From DATNIB01 sp035604685 (GTDB lineage: Bacteria; Actinomycetota; Acidimicrobiia; Acidimicrobiales; RAAP-2), in contig DATNIB010000001.1 of assembly GCA_035604685.1 (NCBI GenBank), forward strand, positions 42,896 to 106,895: DNA of 64,000 bases. Reading direction: 5' to 3'. Shown piece after piece: positions 1-8,346 of this stretch (positions are counted from its first letter, which is position 1; every line of letters starts with the position of its first letter). The notes beneath the pieces are model-generated. The model had not been told where the DNA came from. It did no database searches and was given only the letters and a program-made list of their open reading frames with translations. The position numbers and the translations under genes are program-made.

Positions 1-94
1 GCCCTCGGACCGTGGGGGAACCCGCGTTGATGTGGGAGAATGAACGATCCGTCGCCCCGGCGGGCGACCGAGAAGCCGCAAGGAACTCGAGGAA
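1..94. other. Leader region upstream of infB
   Basis: These bases precede infB. In related actinobacteria this is where the 3' end of ylxR or nusA lies. One plus-strand frame is open from base 2 to a TGA at about 41-43, but too little of it is in the window to identify. A purine-rich stretch (AAGGAACTCGAGGA) just before base 95 can serve as the infB ribosome binding site. I see no hairpin or clear promoter. Confidence 0.4.
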
Positions 95-2833
95 TTGCCG
101 AAGAAGATCCGCGTCTACGAGCTGGCCCGTGAGCTGGGGCTGACCAATAAGGAGGCCCTCGACCTCTGCATTGCGCTCGGCATCGGCGTGAAGAGCCACT
201 CCTCGTCGATCGAGGACGCCCAGGCCGACCGGGTCCGCCGGAAGGCGGACACCGACGGGCTCCGCCGCGCCGCGCAGCCTGAGGAGCCCGAACCCGAGAA
301 GGCGGCGCCCGTCCGCCGGGCGCCCGGCGCCCGGGCCGCCCCGGCCAAGGCCGCGACCAAGACCAGCGACCAGGGGGCCGCGGCGGCCCCGGCCGAACCC
401 GAGCCGGTCCCGGCCCGGCCCCGCCTCATCAGCAGCACCCGGACGCCCCCGCCGGCCCCGCCGGCCGGTGCTCCCATCCCGGCCCGCGCCCCTGCCGCGC
501 CCCCGAGCGAACGGCCCGCCCCGGCGGTCCCGGCGGCCGAGCACGCCGCCGCCGCGCCCCCGAGCGAACGGCCCGCCGTGGCGGTCCCGGCGGCCGAGCG
601 CGCCCCGGCCCCGCCGCGCGACGCCCCGGCGACGGGACGCCCGCCGCGCCCGCCGCTCAGCGTCTCGGGTCGCCCGGTCCCGCCGCCCCCGATTCGTCCC
701 CCGGTCGGCCCGTCGGGCCGTCCGATCCCGCCCCCGCCCGGTCTCGGCGGTCGCCGTCCCCCGGCCGGTGGCACCCGACCGGCCGGCCCCGGCGGCTACC
801 CGCAGCGCTCGGGCGGTCGCCCGCCGTCGACCGGCGTGGGCCGGCCCGGCGGCGGTCTCGGGACACGCGGCGGATTCGGTGGTCGGGCCGGCGCCGCCGG
901 CCCGGTGGGCAGCGGTCCGCCGCCCGGCCGGGGCGGCGGGGGCATCGGTCGTGGTCGCCCGCCGCAGCGCCGCGGTCGGCGTCGACGTCGGAGCCTGGAG
1001 GAGCTCGAGCCGACGCAGATGACGACGTACATGCCGTCTACCGCGCCGGTGCCCGAGGGCGAGGTCATCGTCGAGCGCGGCTCGACCGCGCGCGACCTCG
1101 GACCAAAGCTCAACCGCTCCGCCGGCGACGTCATCCGCTTCCTCTTGCTGCAGGGCGAGATGGTCACGGCCACCCAGTCCCTGTCCGACGACATGATCGA
1201 GCTCTTCGCGGCCGAGCTCGGTGCCGTGGTGCGCCTGGTCGACCCGGGCGAGGAGCAGGAGGCCGAGCTCCTCGCCAAGTACTTCGAGGAAGAGGACGAG
1301 GAGGAGGAGACCGAGCTGCGTCCCCGGCCGCCCGTCGTCACGGTCATGGGCCACGTGGACCACGGCAAGACCCTGCTCTTGGACAAGATCCGCTCCACCG
1401 ACGTGGTGGCCGAGGAGGCCGGCGGCATCACCCAGCACATCGGCGCCTACCAGGTGAACTGGCATGACCACCTGATCACGTTCATCGACACCCCGGGCCA
1501 CGAGGCGTTCACCGCTATGCGGGCGCGCGGCGCCGAGGTCACCGACATCGTGGTCCTGGTGGTGGCCGCCGACGACGGCGTGATGCCCCAGACGCTGGAG
1601 GCCATCGACCACGCCCGCGCGGCCGACGTGCCGATCGTGGTCGCCATCAACAAGGTCGACCGGGCCGACGCCGACCCGGCGCGAGTCCTCCAGCAGATCT
1701 CCGACCGCGGCCTCGTGCCCGAGGCCTGGGGCGGCGACACCATCTGCGTCGAGGTCTCCGCGCTGACCGGCAGCGGCATCGACGACCTGCTCGAGCAGCT
1801 GGTGATCCTGTCCGAGGTCGAAGAGTTGGTGGCGAGCCCCGAGGGCCGGGCCCGCGGGTCGGTCCTCGAGGCCAAGCTGGAGGCCGGGCGCGGCCCGGTG
1901 GCCACCGTCATCGTCGAGACCGGGACGCTGCGGGTCGGCGAGGCCGTCGTGGCCGGCGCGGCCTGGGGCAAGGTGAAGGCCCTGGTGGACGACCGCGGCG
2001 ACCACGTCAAGGAGGCGCTGCCCTCCATGCCCGTGCAGGTGCTCGGGCTGTCCGAGCCGCCCCAGGCCGGCGACGAGCTGCGGGCCGCCAAGGACCTGAG
2101 CACCGCGCGCACGCTCGGCGAGGCGCGGGCCCAGCGCTTCCGCCTCTCGGGCCACCTGCCCTCGCCCTCGGCCACCGGCGCGCGCCTCGAGGACCTGTTC
2201 GAGCAGATCCAGCGGGGCGAGACGGCCACGCTCAACATCGTGCTGAAGGCCGACGTGCAGGGGTCGCTCGAGGCCGCCACGGAGAGCCTGCGCAAGCTGG
2301 AGCGCGAGGACGTGAAGCTGAGCTTCGTGCGCCGCGGCGTCGGCGGCATCACCGAGAACGACGTGCAGCTGGCCCGCGCCTCGTCGGCCACCATCATCGG
2401 CTTCAACGTGCGCCCGGACCGACGGGCGCGCGAGATGGCCGAGGAGAACCACGTCGAGATCCGTACCTACGAGATCATCTACAAGCTCTTGGAGGATATC
2501 GAGGCGGCCATGCTCGGCATGCTGGCCCCGAAGTACGAGGAGATCGTGACCGGCGAGGCCGAGGTGCGCCAGGTCTTCCGCATCCCGCGGATCGGCGGCA
2601 TCGCCGGCTGCTACGTCCAGTCCGGCACCATCACCCGCGGCTCCAAGGTGCGGTTCCTGCGCGACGGGGTGGTCATCTGGAAGGGGGCCATCACCTCGCT
2701 CCGCCGGTTCAAGGACGACGTGCGCGAGGTGCAGTCGGGGTTCGAATGCGGCATCGGGCTCTCGGACTACCAGGACCTGAAGGAGGGCGACGTGATCGAG
2801 ACCTTCGAGGAGCGCGAAGTCCCCCGGGCCTAG
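95..2833 (+). CDS. infB: Translation initiation factor IF-2
   Basis: IF-2 is the GTPase that delivers initiator fMet-tRNA to the 30S subunit and promotes 50S joining. The 912-residue product has the IF2_N helical domain at about 1-55 (begins MPKKIRVYELARELG), then about 240 residues of Pro/Ala/Arg/Gly-rich low-complexity sequence typical of actinobacterial IF-2, then the G domain with GHVDHGKT near residue 418, DTPGH near 465 and NKVD near 519, followed by the beta-barrel and C-terminal fMet-tRNA-binding domains. The start is a TTG after an AAGGA-like site; it is chosen because it gives the canonical N-terminus. rbfA follows after 19 bases, as in most bacteria. Confidence 0.98.
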   Translation: MPKKIRVYELARELGLTNKEALDLCIALGIGVKSHSSSIEDAQADRVRRKADTDGLRRAAQPEEPEPEKAAPVRRAPGARAAPAKAATKTSDQGAAAAPAEPEPVPARPRLISSTRTPPPAPPAGAPIPARAPAAPPSERPAPAVPAAEHAAAAPPSERPAVAVPAAERAPAPPRDAPATGRPPRPPLSVSGRPVPPPPIRPPVGPSGRPIPPPPGLGGRRPPAGGTRPAGPGGYPQRSGGRPPSTGVGRPGGGLGTRGGFGGRAGAAGPVGSGPPPGRGGGGIGRGRPPQRRGRRRRRSLEELEPTQMTTYMPSTAPVPEGEVIVERGSTARDLGPKLNRSAGDVIRFLLLQGEMVTATQSLSDDMIELFAAELGAVVRLVDPGEEQEAELLAKYFEEEDEEEETELRPRPPVVTVMGHVDHGKTLLLDKIRSTDVVAEEAGGITQHIGAYQVNWHDHLITFIDTPGHEAFTAMRARGAEVTDIVVLVVAADDGVMPQTLEAIDHARAADVPIVVAINKVDRADADPARVLQQISDRGLVPEAWGGDTICVEVSALTGSGIDDLLEQLVILSEVEELVASPEGRARGSVLEAKLEAGRGPVATVIVETGTLRVGEAVVAGAAWGKVKALVDDRGDHVKEALPSMPVQVLGLSEPPQAGDELRAAKDLSTARTLGEARAQRFRLSGHLPSPSATGARLEDLFEQIQRGETATLNIVLKADVQGSLEAATESLRKLEREDVKLSFVRRGVGGITENDVQLARASSATIIGFNVRPDRRAREMAEENHVEIRTYEIIYKLLEDIEAAMLGMLAPKYEEIVTGEAEVRQVFRIPRIGGIAGCYVQSGTITRGSKVRFLRDGVVIWKGAITSLRRFKDDVREVQSGFECGIGLSDYQDLKEGDVIETFEEREVPRA

Positions 2834-2852
2834 GCACCAAGGAGCCGGCGTC

Positions 2853-3269
2853 GTGGCCCCGGGCCGTCATAGTCGATCGACCTCGCGTTCGGGCGGCGCG
2901 CGCTACGCCCGCTCGCTGCGCGTCAACGAGGTCCTGCGTCAGGTGGTGGCCGAGGAGCTCGAGCGCCTGGCCGATGCCGACGAGCGCCTCCGCCTCGTCA
3001 CGGTCACCGCGGTCGACACCGCACCGGACCTGCGCAACGCGACCGTCTACCTGAGCTCGATCAGCGACGACGCGGCCGAAGCGCTCGAGGAGCGCCGCCT
3101 GGCGCTGCAGGCCTGCGTCGGTCGCCAGGTCCGCATGAAGCGCACCCCCCGCCTGTCGTTCGCGGCCGATCCCGCCGTGATCACGGGCGAGGCGGTCGAG
3201 TCGGTGCTGCGGCGGCTGGTCGCGCAACGCCCGCCCGACGGCGAGGGGGACGATTCGGAGGACGCGTGA
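2853..3269 (+). CDS. rbfA: 30S ribosome-binding factor A
   Basis: RbfA is a small KH-fold protein that binds the 30S subunit and helps 16S rRNA 5'-end maturation. The 138-residue product has the family core (RVNEVLRQVVAEELERL near residue 23, then a strand ending in LRNATVYLSSI), with a short basic N-terminus and an acidic C-terminal tail. The GTG start is preceded by AAGGAG. The stop codon overlaps the truB GTG by four bases, so translation is probably coupled. It sits in the standard infB-rbfA-truB order. Confidence 0.95.
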   Translation: MAPGRHSRSTSRSGGARYARSLRVNEVLRQVVAEELERLADADERLRLVTVTAVDTAPDLRNATVYLSSISDDAAEALEERRLALQACVGRQVRMKRTPRLSFAADPAVITGEAVESVLRRLVAQRPPDGEGDDSEDA

Positions 3270-4153
3270 ACGGGCTCGTCGTCGTGGACAAGGAGGCGGG
3301 GTGGACCTCCCATGACGTCGTGGCCCGCTGCCGGCGCATCTTCGCCGAGCGCCGGGTCGGCCACGGCGGCACGCTCGACCCCGATGCGACCGGCGTCCTC
3401 CTGGTGGGGGTGGGGCGCACCACGCGCCTGTTGCGGTTCCTCACCCCGCTCGCCAAGACCTACCGGGGCGTGGTGGTCCTGGGGACGTCCACCGACACCC
3501 TCGACGCCTCGGGCGAGGTGACCGGCACCTGGGACATGTCGGGGGTCGCGCTCGGCCACGTCGCCGCGGCCGCGGCCACACTGACCGGGGACATCGACCA
3601 GGTCCCCCCCATGGTGTCGGCCGTCAAGATCGACGGCCAGCGCCTCTACAAGCTGGCCCGCCAGGGCAAAGAGGTCGAGCGCCCGGCGCGCCGCGTGCAC
3701 GTCGAACGCTTCGAGGTCGAGCCGGGGGAGGCGCCCGGCACCTACCGCGTGGAGGTGGAATGCTCGGCCGGCACCTACATCCGCTCGCTGGCCGACGACC
3801 TCGGGCGGGCGCTCGGGGGCGGCGCGCACCTGGACTCGCTGCGCCGCACCGCCGTCGGCTCCTTCACCCTGGCCGACGCGCGCACCCTGGCCGACCTCGA
3901 GTCGGGCCCGGCCGGCACCGACCCGCCCGCCGTCCTGTCGCCGGCCGCCGCGGTGCGCCACCTCCAGCGCATCGAGATCGACGCGGAGATGGCCCGCCTG
4001 GTCGCGCGCGGCCTGCCGCTCGACCGGGTGTCGCTCGGGGCCGAGGGGGAGGGCCCCTGGGCCCTGGTCGACCCGCGGGGCCAGCTGGCGGCCGTCTACC
4101 AGGGCACCGACACCGACCGGGTCCGGCCGAGCGTGGTGCTGGCCGCCGACTGA
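3266..4153 (+). CDS. truB: tRNA pseudouridine(55) synthase
   Basis: TruB isomerises U55 in the T-loop of tRNAs to pseudouridine. The 295-residue protein opens with NGLVVVDKEAGWTSHDVV and carries the catalytic motif GGTLDPDATG, in which Asp38 is the nucleophile by family knowledge. The YKLARQGKEVER segment and the C-terminal RNA-binding part are present, and the length is normal. Its GTG start overlaps the rbfA stop, making an infB-rbfA-truB transcription unit. The DHH phosphoesterase (nrnA) often found between rbfA and truB in actinobacteria is absent here. Confidence 0.96.
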   Translation: MNGLVVVDKEAGWTSHDVVARCRRIFAERRVGHGGTLDPDATGVLLVGVGRTTRLLRFLTPLAKTYRGVVVLGTSTDTLDASGEVTGTWDMSGVALGHVAAAAATLTGDIDQVPPMVSAVKIDGQRLYKLARQGKEVERPARRVHVERFEVEPGEAPGTYRVEVECSAGTYIRSLADDLGRALGGGAHLDSLRRTAVGSFTLADARTLADLESGPAGTDPPAVLSPAAAVRHLQRIEIDAEMARLVARGLPLDRVSLGAEGEGPWALVDPRGQLAAVYQGTDTDRVRPSVVLAAD

Positions 4154-4206
4154 GGCGTCCCGCGGCCGACGGGCGTGGCTGCGGCTCCCGTCTAACCTGC
4201 GTGAGG

Positions 4207-4245
4207 ATGGGGCCGTCGCCGAGGGTCGAGCCGGGGATCCGCTGA
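4207..4245 (+). CDS. Candidate 12-codon leader ORF of ribF, with its own -10 box
   Basis: A TAACCT -10-like box at 4193-4198 lies 8 bases before an ATG at 4207 that opens a 12-residue frame (MGPSPRVEPGIR). Its TGA overlaps the ribF ATG as TGATG. The layout suggests a leaderless mRNA that starts at the mini-ORF and feeds ribosomes into ribF by termination-reinitiation. The bases are seen; expression is inferred. It could also be a fortuitous frame inside an ordinary 5' leader. I see no FMN riboswitch sequence in this gap. Confidence 0.35.
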   Translation: MGPSPRVEPGIR

Positions 4246-5222
4246 TGGAGGTCGTCGGGCCTGAGGACTGCACGCCGCCCGGCGCCGGCGCCGCGGTGAC
4301 CATCGGCGCCTACGACGGGGTGCACCTCGGCCACCGCTTCGTGATCGCCCAGCTGCAGCGCCAGGCCGCCGGCCTCGGCCTGGCGACCGTCGTCGTCACG
4401 TTCGACCGGCACCCGGCCATGGTCGTGCGCCCCGAGTCGGCGCCCCGGCTGCTCACCGACCTCCCCCAGAAGCTCGAGCTCCTGGCCGAGTGCGGCGTCG
4501 ACCGCACGCTCGTCGTCCCCTTCGACGAGGGCCGTTCCAACGAGTCGGCGGAGGACTTCGTCCGCTCCACCCTCGTCGGCGCGCTCGGCGCCCGCCTCGT
4601 GGTCGTGGGCGAGGACTTCCATTTCGGCCACGGTCGCAAGGGCAACGTGGCCCTCATGCGCGAGCTCGGCACGGCGCACGGGTTCGTGGTCTCGGGGGTG
4701 GCGTTGGCCAAACTGGGACGGGACGGGCCGGTCTCCTCCACCCGGATCCGCCAGCTGCTGGGCAACGGCGACGTGCTTGGCGCGGCGGAGCTCCTGGGGC
4801 GGCCCCACCAGGTGCGCGGCGAGGTGGTGGCGGGGGAGCGGCGCGGCGCCCGGCTCCTCGGGTTCCCGACCGCCAACGTGGTCGTGCCGGGCGAGATCGC
4901 GCTCCCGGCCGACGGCGTCTACGCCGGGCGCTACGCGCGGCCCGACGGATCGCTGTTCGACGCCGCCATCGCCATCGGGCCGCCGCCCACCTTCCCTTCG
5001 CCCGACGGCTCGGCGCCGCGGGCACTGGTCGAGGCCTACCTGCTCGACTTCGAGGGCGACCTCTACGGGGAGCCGGCCCGGGTGTCCTTCGTGGCCCGCC
5101 TGCGCGCCCAGGCGCGCTTCTCGGACGTCGCCGAGCTGGTCGCCCAGATGCACCGCGACGTGGCCGAGACCCGCCGCCTGCTCGGAACGGGTCCGACCGG
5201 CGGCGGCCCGATCGGGTCCTAA
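4245..5222 (+). CDS. ribF: Bifunctional riboflavin kinase / FAD synthetase
   Basis: RibF phosphorylates riboflavin to FMN and adenylylates FMN to FAD. The 325-residue product has the N-terminal nucleotidyltransferase domain with the HxGH-type signature YDGVHLGHR near residue 24 and the SSTRIR motif near 165, then the C-terminal flavokinase domain with RGARLLGFPTANV near residue 200. The ATG start sits in a TGATG overlap with a possible leader ORF. It lies between truB and rpsO, as in mycobacteria and streptomycetes. Confidence 0.96.
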   Translation: MEVVGPEDCTPPGAGAAVTIGAYDGVHLGHRFVIAQLQRQAAGLGLATVVVTFDRHPAMVVRPESAPRLLTDLPQKLELLAECGVDRTLVVPFDEGRSNESAEDFVRSTLVGALGARLVVVGEDFHFGHGRKGNVALMRELGTAHGFVVSGVALAKLGRDGPVSSTRIRQLLGNGDVLGAAELLGRPHQVRGEVVAGERRGARLLGFPTANVVVPGEIALPADGVYAGRYARPDGSLFDAAIAIGPPPTFPSPDGSAPRALVEAYLLDFEGDLYGEPARVSFVARLRAQARFSDVAELVAQMHRDVAETRRLLGTGPTGGGPIGS

Positions 5223-5290
5223 CGCCCGCCACCAGCCCCTTTTCCTGCCCAACGGTGGCGTCCGGGGTGTTCGGCGGGGACCTCGCCTGC

Positions 5291-5296
5291 TACCCT
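5291..5296 (+). promoter_or_regulatory. Candidate rpsO promoter -10 box (TACCCT)
   Basis: TACCCT fits the actinobacterial TANNNT -10 pattern and lies about 115 bases before the rpsO ATG. It would give a 5' leader of about 105 bases, long enough for the S15 autoregulatory fold known in other bacteria. I could not identify a conserved S15-binding fold by eye. Confidence 0.45.
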
Positions 5297-5409
5297 GGAT
5301 CCGGTTGGAGCACATCCCGGTCGGCACCCTCGTGCCAACCGTGCTTGGGCGGCACCGCTCGAGCGCTCGGACCCGTGCCGACATCGATCCCCAGAAGGTT
5401 TCTACAGAG

Positions 5410-5667
5410 ATGCCCGAGAAGCAGGCCATCGTCACCGAGCACCGGCTGCACGACACCGACACCGGTTCGCCCGAGGTCCAGATCGCGCTGCTGACCGATC
5501 GGATCACGCACCTGACCGAGCATCTCAAGTCCCACCAGGGCGACCACCACACCCGCCGCGGCCTCATGAAGCTCATCGGTCGCCGCCGGCGGCTCCTCGA
5601 CTACGTAGCGCACAACGACGTTCAGCGATACCGCAGCATCATCGGTCGCCTCGGCATCCGCCGCTAG
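5410..5667 (+). CDS. rpsO: 30S ribosomal protein S15
   Basis: S15 is a primary 16S rRNA-binding protein of the 30S platform. The 85-residue product has the family signature from HDTDTGSPEVQIALLTDRI through LKSHQGDHHTRRGLMKLIGRRRRLLDY to the C-terminal YRSIIGRLGIRR. It is a few residues shorter at the N-terminus than the usual 89. The ATG has a weak AGAAGG-like site about 11 bases upstream. The gene is followed by a strong hairpin and then pnp, the conserved rpsO-pnp arrangement. Confidence 0.96.
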   Translation: MPEKQAIVTEHRLHDTDTGSPEVQIALLTDRITHLTEHLKSHQGDHHTRRGLMKLIGRRRRLLDYVAHNDVQRYRSIIGRLGIRR

Positions 5668-5686
5668 GCACCCCGAGCATTGATCT

Positions 5687-5712
5687 TCCGCCCGGCCGCA
5701 CGGCCGGGCGGA
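5687..5712 (+). terminator. Perfect 12-bp hairpin between rpsO and pnp
   Basis: Arms TCCGCCCGGCCG (5687-5698) and CGGCCGGGCGGA (5701-5712) are exact reverse complements around a 2-base spacer. No T-tract follows, so it is either a GC-type terminator or a stabilising or processing hairpin. In E. coli the same gap holds the rpsO terminator and the RNase III site through which PNPase autoregulates; the analogy is inference. Confidence 0.6.
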
Positions 5713-5838
5713 CGTATGAGAAGACAGGCACCGCACGAGGTCGGCTGCCAGTCGCCGATCACTTCGTGGCCAGAGGGCCCGGAGAGGTGGTCGACCACTG
5801 GGAACCGGCGTCAGGTGCCTCCGAACCAGAGGAGACAC

Positions 5839-8346
5839 ATGGCCGACGCCATCTCCGTGTCGGGGCCGATCAGCGGCACCGAGCGCACCCTGACCTTCGA
5901 GGCAGGCAAATTGGCCCAGCTGGCCGACGGGGCGGTGGTGGGCCGCATCGGCGACACCATCGTGCTCGCCACGGCGACCGCATCGCGATCGGTCCGGGAG
6001 GGCACCGACTTCTTCCCGTTGACCGTCGACATCGAAGAGCGCGCCTACGCGGCCGGGAAGATCCCGGGCTCCTTCTTCCGTCGGGAGGGGCGGGCCTCGG
6101 ACCAGGCCATCCTCACCTGCCGCCTGATCGACCGCCCGCTACGCCCCTCGTTCCCCAAGGGCTTCCGCAACGAGGTGCACGTCGTCGGCACCATCCTGGG
6201 CGCCGACCAGGTGAACCCCCACGACGTGCTGGCCATCAACGCCGCGTCGGCCGCCCTCATGATCTCGGGCATGCCCTTCGACGGGCCGATCGGCGCCGTG
6301 CGGATCGCCTATGACACCGACGGGCGGTGGATCCCCCACGCCACCTACCAGGAGGGCGACGAGTCGACCTTCGAGCTGGTGGTGGCCGGGCGCGCGCTCG
6401 GGGACGCGGCGGATGCCGACGTCGCCATCATGATGGTGGAGGCCGGCGGGACCGAGCGGTCCTGGGACTACTACGAGGACGGCGCGCCCAAGGTCACCGA
6501 AGAGGTGCTCACGCAGGGCCTGGAGGCGGCCAAGGCCTGGATCCGCGAGTCGATCGTCCTCCAGCGCCGGCTGGTCGCCGCCTTCGAGGCGGAGCGCGGG
6601 CCGGTGGGCACGATGGCGTACACCACCCAGTCCGACTACGGCGACGACGTCTGGGAGAAGGTCCAGGCCGTCGGGGCCGACCTGGTGGCCCGGGCCAACT
6701 CGACGCCCCAGAAGGGCGAGCGCAACGAGGCCCTGGAGGAGGCCACGGCCAGCATCCAGGCCTCGCTGGCCGACCAGTTCGAGGGGCGCGCCGGTGAGAT
6801 CAAGGCGGCCGTGCGGTCGCTGACCAAGCAGGTGGTGCGCCAGCGCATCGTCGAGGAGGGCGTGCGCATCGACGGCCGCGGCACGGCCGAGATCCGCCCG
6901 CTCTCGGCGGAGGTGGACCTCCTCCCGACGGCGCACGGCTCGGCCCTGTTCCAGCGCGGGGACACCCAGGTCCTGAACGTGACGACGCTCGGCATGCCCC
7001 GCATGAACCAGCTGCTCGACACGATCGGGCCCGACGATCACAAGCGCTACATGCACCACTACAACTTCCCGCCGTTCTCGACGGGGGAGGCCGGCCAGAT
7101 GCGCGGCCCGCGCCGGCGCGACATCGGCCACGGCATGCTGGCCGAGCGGGCGCTCCTGCCGGTCGTCCCGGCGGCCGACGAGTTCCCCTACACGCTGCGC
7201 CTCGTCTCCGACGTGCTGGCCTCCAACGGCTCCACCTCCATGGCGTCGGTCTGCGGGTCCTCGCTCTCCTTGATGGCGGCCGGCGTGCCGATCAAGGCCC
7301 CGGTGGCGGGCATCGCCATGGGCCTCGTCAAAGAGGGCGAGCACTACGTCACGCTCACCGACATCCTGGGGGCCGAGGACGCCTTCGGCGACATGGACTT
7401 CAAGGTGGCCGGGACCTCCGACGCGGTCACCGCGCTGCAGCTCGACACCAAGATCGACGGGCTGCCGGCCGACGTCCTCTCCAAGGCCCTGCACCAGGCC
7501 AAAGAGGCGCGCCTCACCATCCTGTCGGTCATGGCGGGCGCCATCGCCGAGCCCCGTCCGCAGGTGGCCGACAGCGCGCCCAAGATCGTCTCGATGGAGA
7601 TCCCGATCGACAAGATCGGCGAGGTCATCGGGCCCAAGGGCAAGGTCATCAACACCCTGCAGCAGGAGACCGGGGCCGACATCGCGGTCGACGACGACGG
7701 GGTGGTCGGCACCGTCACCATTGGGGCCAAGGACGGCAACGCCGTCGAGGAGGCCCGCCGCCGAATCTTGCTCATCTTGGACCCGCCGACGGCCGACGTG
7801 GGGGCGATCTACAACGGCAAGGTGGTCAACGTGACCAAGTTCGGCGCCTTCGTGAACGTGCTGCCCGGCCGCGACGGCCTGCTGCACATCTCGAAGCTCT
7901 CCGCGCTGGCCGGCGGCAAGCGCGTCGGCGCGGTGGAAGACGTCCTCATCCTCGGCCAGGCGCTCGAGGTGCGGGTGGACGACATCGACCCGCAGGGGAA
8001 GGTGTCGCTCTCGCTGGCCAACGCACCGGTGTTCGAGGGGGCGGGCGACGACGAGGCCGCACCGCGGGAGCTCCGCGGCCCCCGCGAGCCGCGCGGCGGG
8101 TCGCGAGAGCCACGCCCGCGCGAGTCTCGCGGTGCCCCCCGGGACACCGACAGCTCGTACCGGGAGTCGGCCGCCGAGCCGCGCGAGTCCGGCGGCGGCC
8201 CCGCCCGGGTGTCCTTCGAGGACGCCTTCGAGGCCGAGCTGGTGGCGGACCTGGGTGATCTCGGGCCCGGGCCGGCCGGCTCGACGGAGGGGCGCGCCAA
8301 CGGGGACCGGCCGCGTCGCTCGCGTTCGGGTCCGCGGCGCCGTTGA
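5839..8346 (+). CDS. pnp: Polyribonucleotide nucleotidyltransferase (PNPase)
   Basis: PNPase degrades RNA phosphorolytically from the 3' end; actinobacterial forms have also been linked to (p)ppGpp synthesis. The 835-residue product has two RNase PH-like domains separated by an alpha-helical linker, a KH domain (IPIDKIGEVIGPKGKVIN) and an S1 domain (GAIYNGKVVNVTKFGAFVN), and ends in an Arg/Pro/Glu-rich tail of about 100 residues. The ATG at 5839 is preceded by GAGGAGA and starts the canonical MADAISVSGPISG. The stop overlaps the next gene's TTG start. Confidence 0.97.
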   Translation: MADAISVSGPISGTERTLTFEAGKLAQLADGAVVGRIGDTIVLATATASRSVREGTDFFPLTVDIEERAYAAGKIPGSFFRREGRASDQAILTCRLIDRPLRPSFPKGFRNEVHVVGTILGADQVNPHDVLAINAASAALMISGMPFDGPIGAVRIAYDTDGRWIPHATYQEGDESTFELVVAGRALGDAADADVAIMMVEAGGTERSWDYYEDGAPKVTEEVLTQGLEAAKAWIRESIVLQRRLVAAFEAERGPVGTMAYTTQSDYGDDVWEKVQAVGADLVARANSTPQKGERNEALEEATASIQASLADQFEGRAGEIKAAVRSLTKQVVRQRIVEEGVRIDGRGTAEIRPLSAEVDLLPTAHGSALFQRGDTQVLNVTTLGMPRMNQLLDTIGPDDHKRYMHHYNFPPFSTGEAGQMRGPRRRDIGHGMLAERALLPVVPAADEFPYTLRLVSDVLASNGSTSMASVCGSSLSLMAAGVPIKAPVAGIAMGLVKEGEHYVTLTDILGAEDAFGDMDFKVAGTSDAVTALQLDTKIDGLPADVLSKALHQAKEARLTILSVMAGAIAEPRPQVADSAPKIVSMEIPIDKIGEVIGPKGKVINTLQQETGADIAVDDDGVVGTVTIGAKDGNAVEEARRRILLILDPPTADVGAIYNGKVVNVTKFGAFVNVLPGRDGLLHISKLSALAGGKRVGAVEDVLILGQALEVRVDDIDPQGKVSLSLANAPVFEGAGDDEAAPRELRGPREPRGGSREPRPRESRGAPRDTDSSYRESAAEPRESGGGPARVSFEDAFEAELVADLGDLGPGPAGSTEGRANGDRPRRSRSGPRRR

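Noticed and set aside
3864..5576. Long minus-strand frame opposite truB, ribF and rpsO
   Set aside because: Antisense to three secure genes, with biased composition and no recognisable domain.
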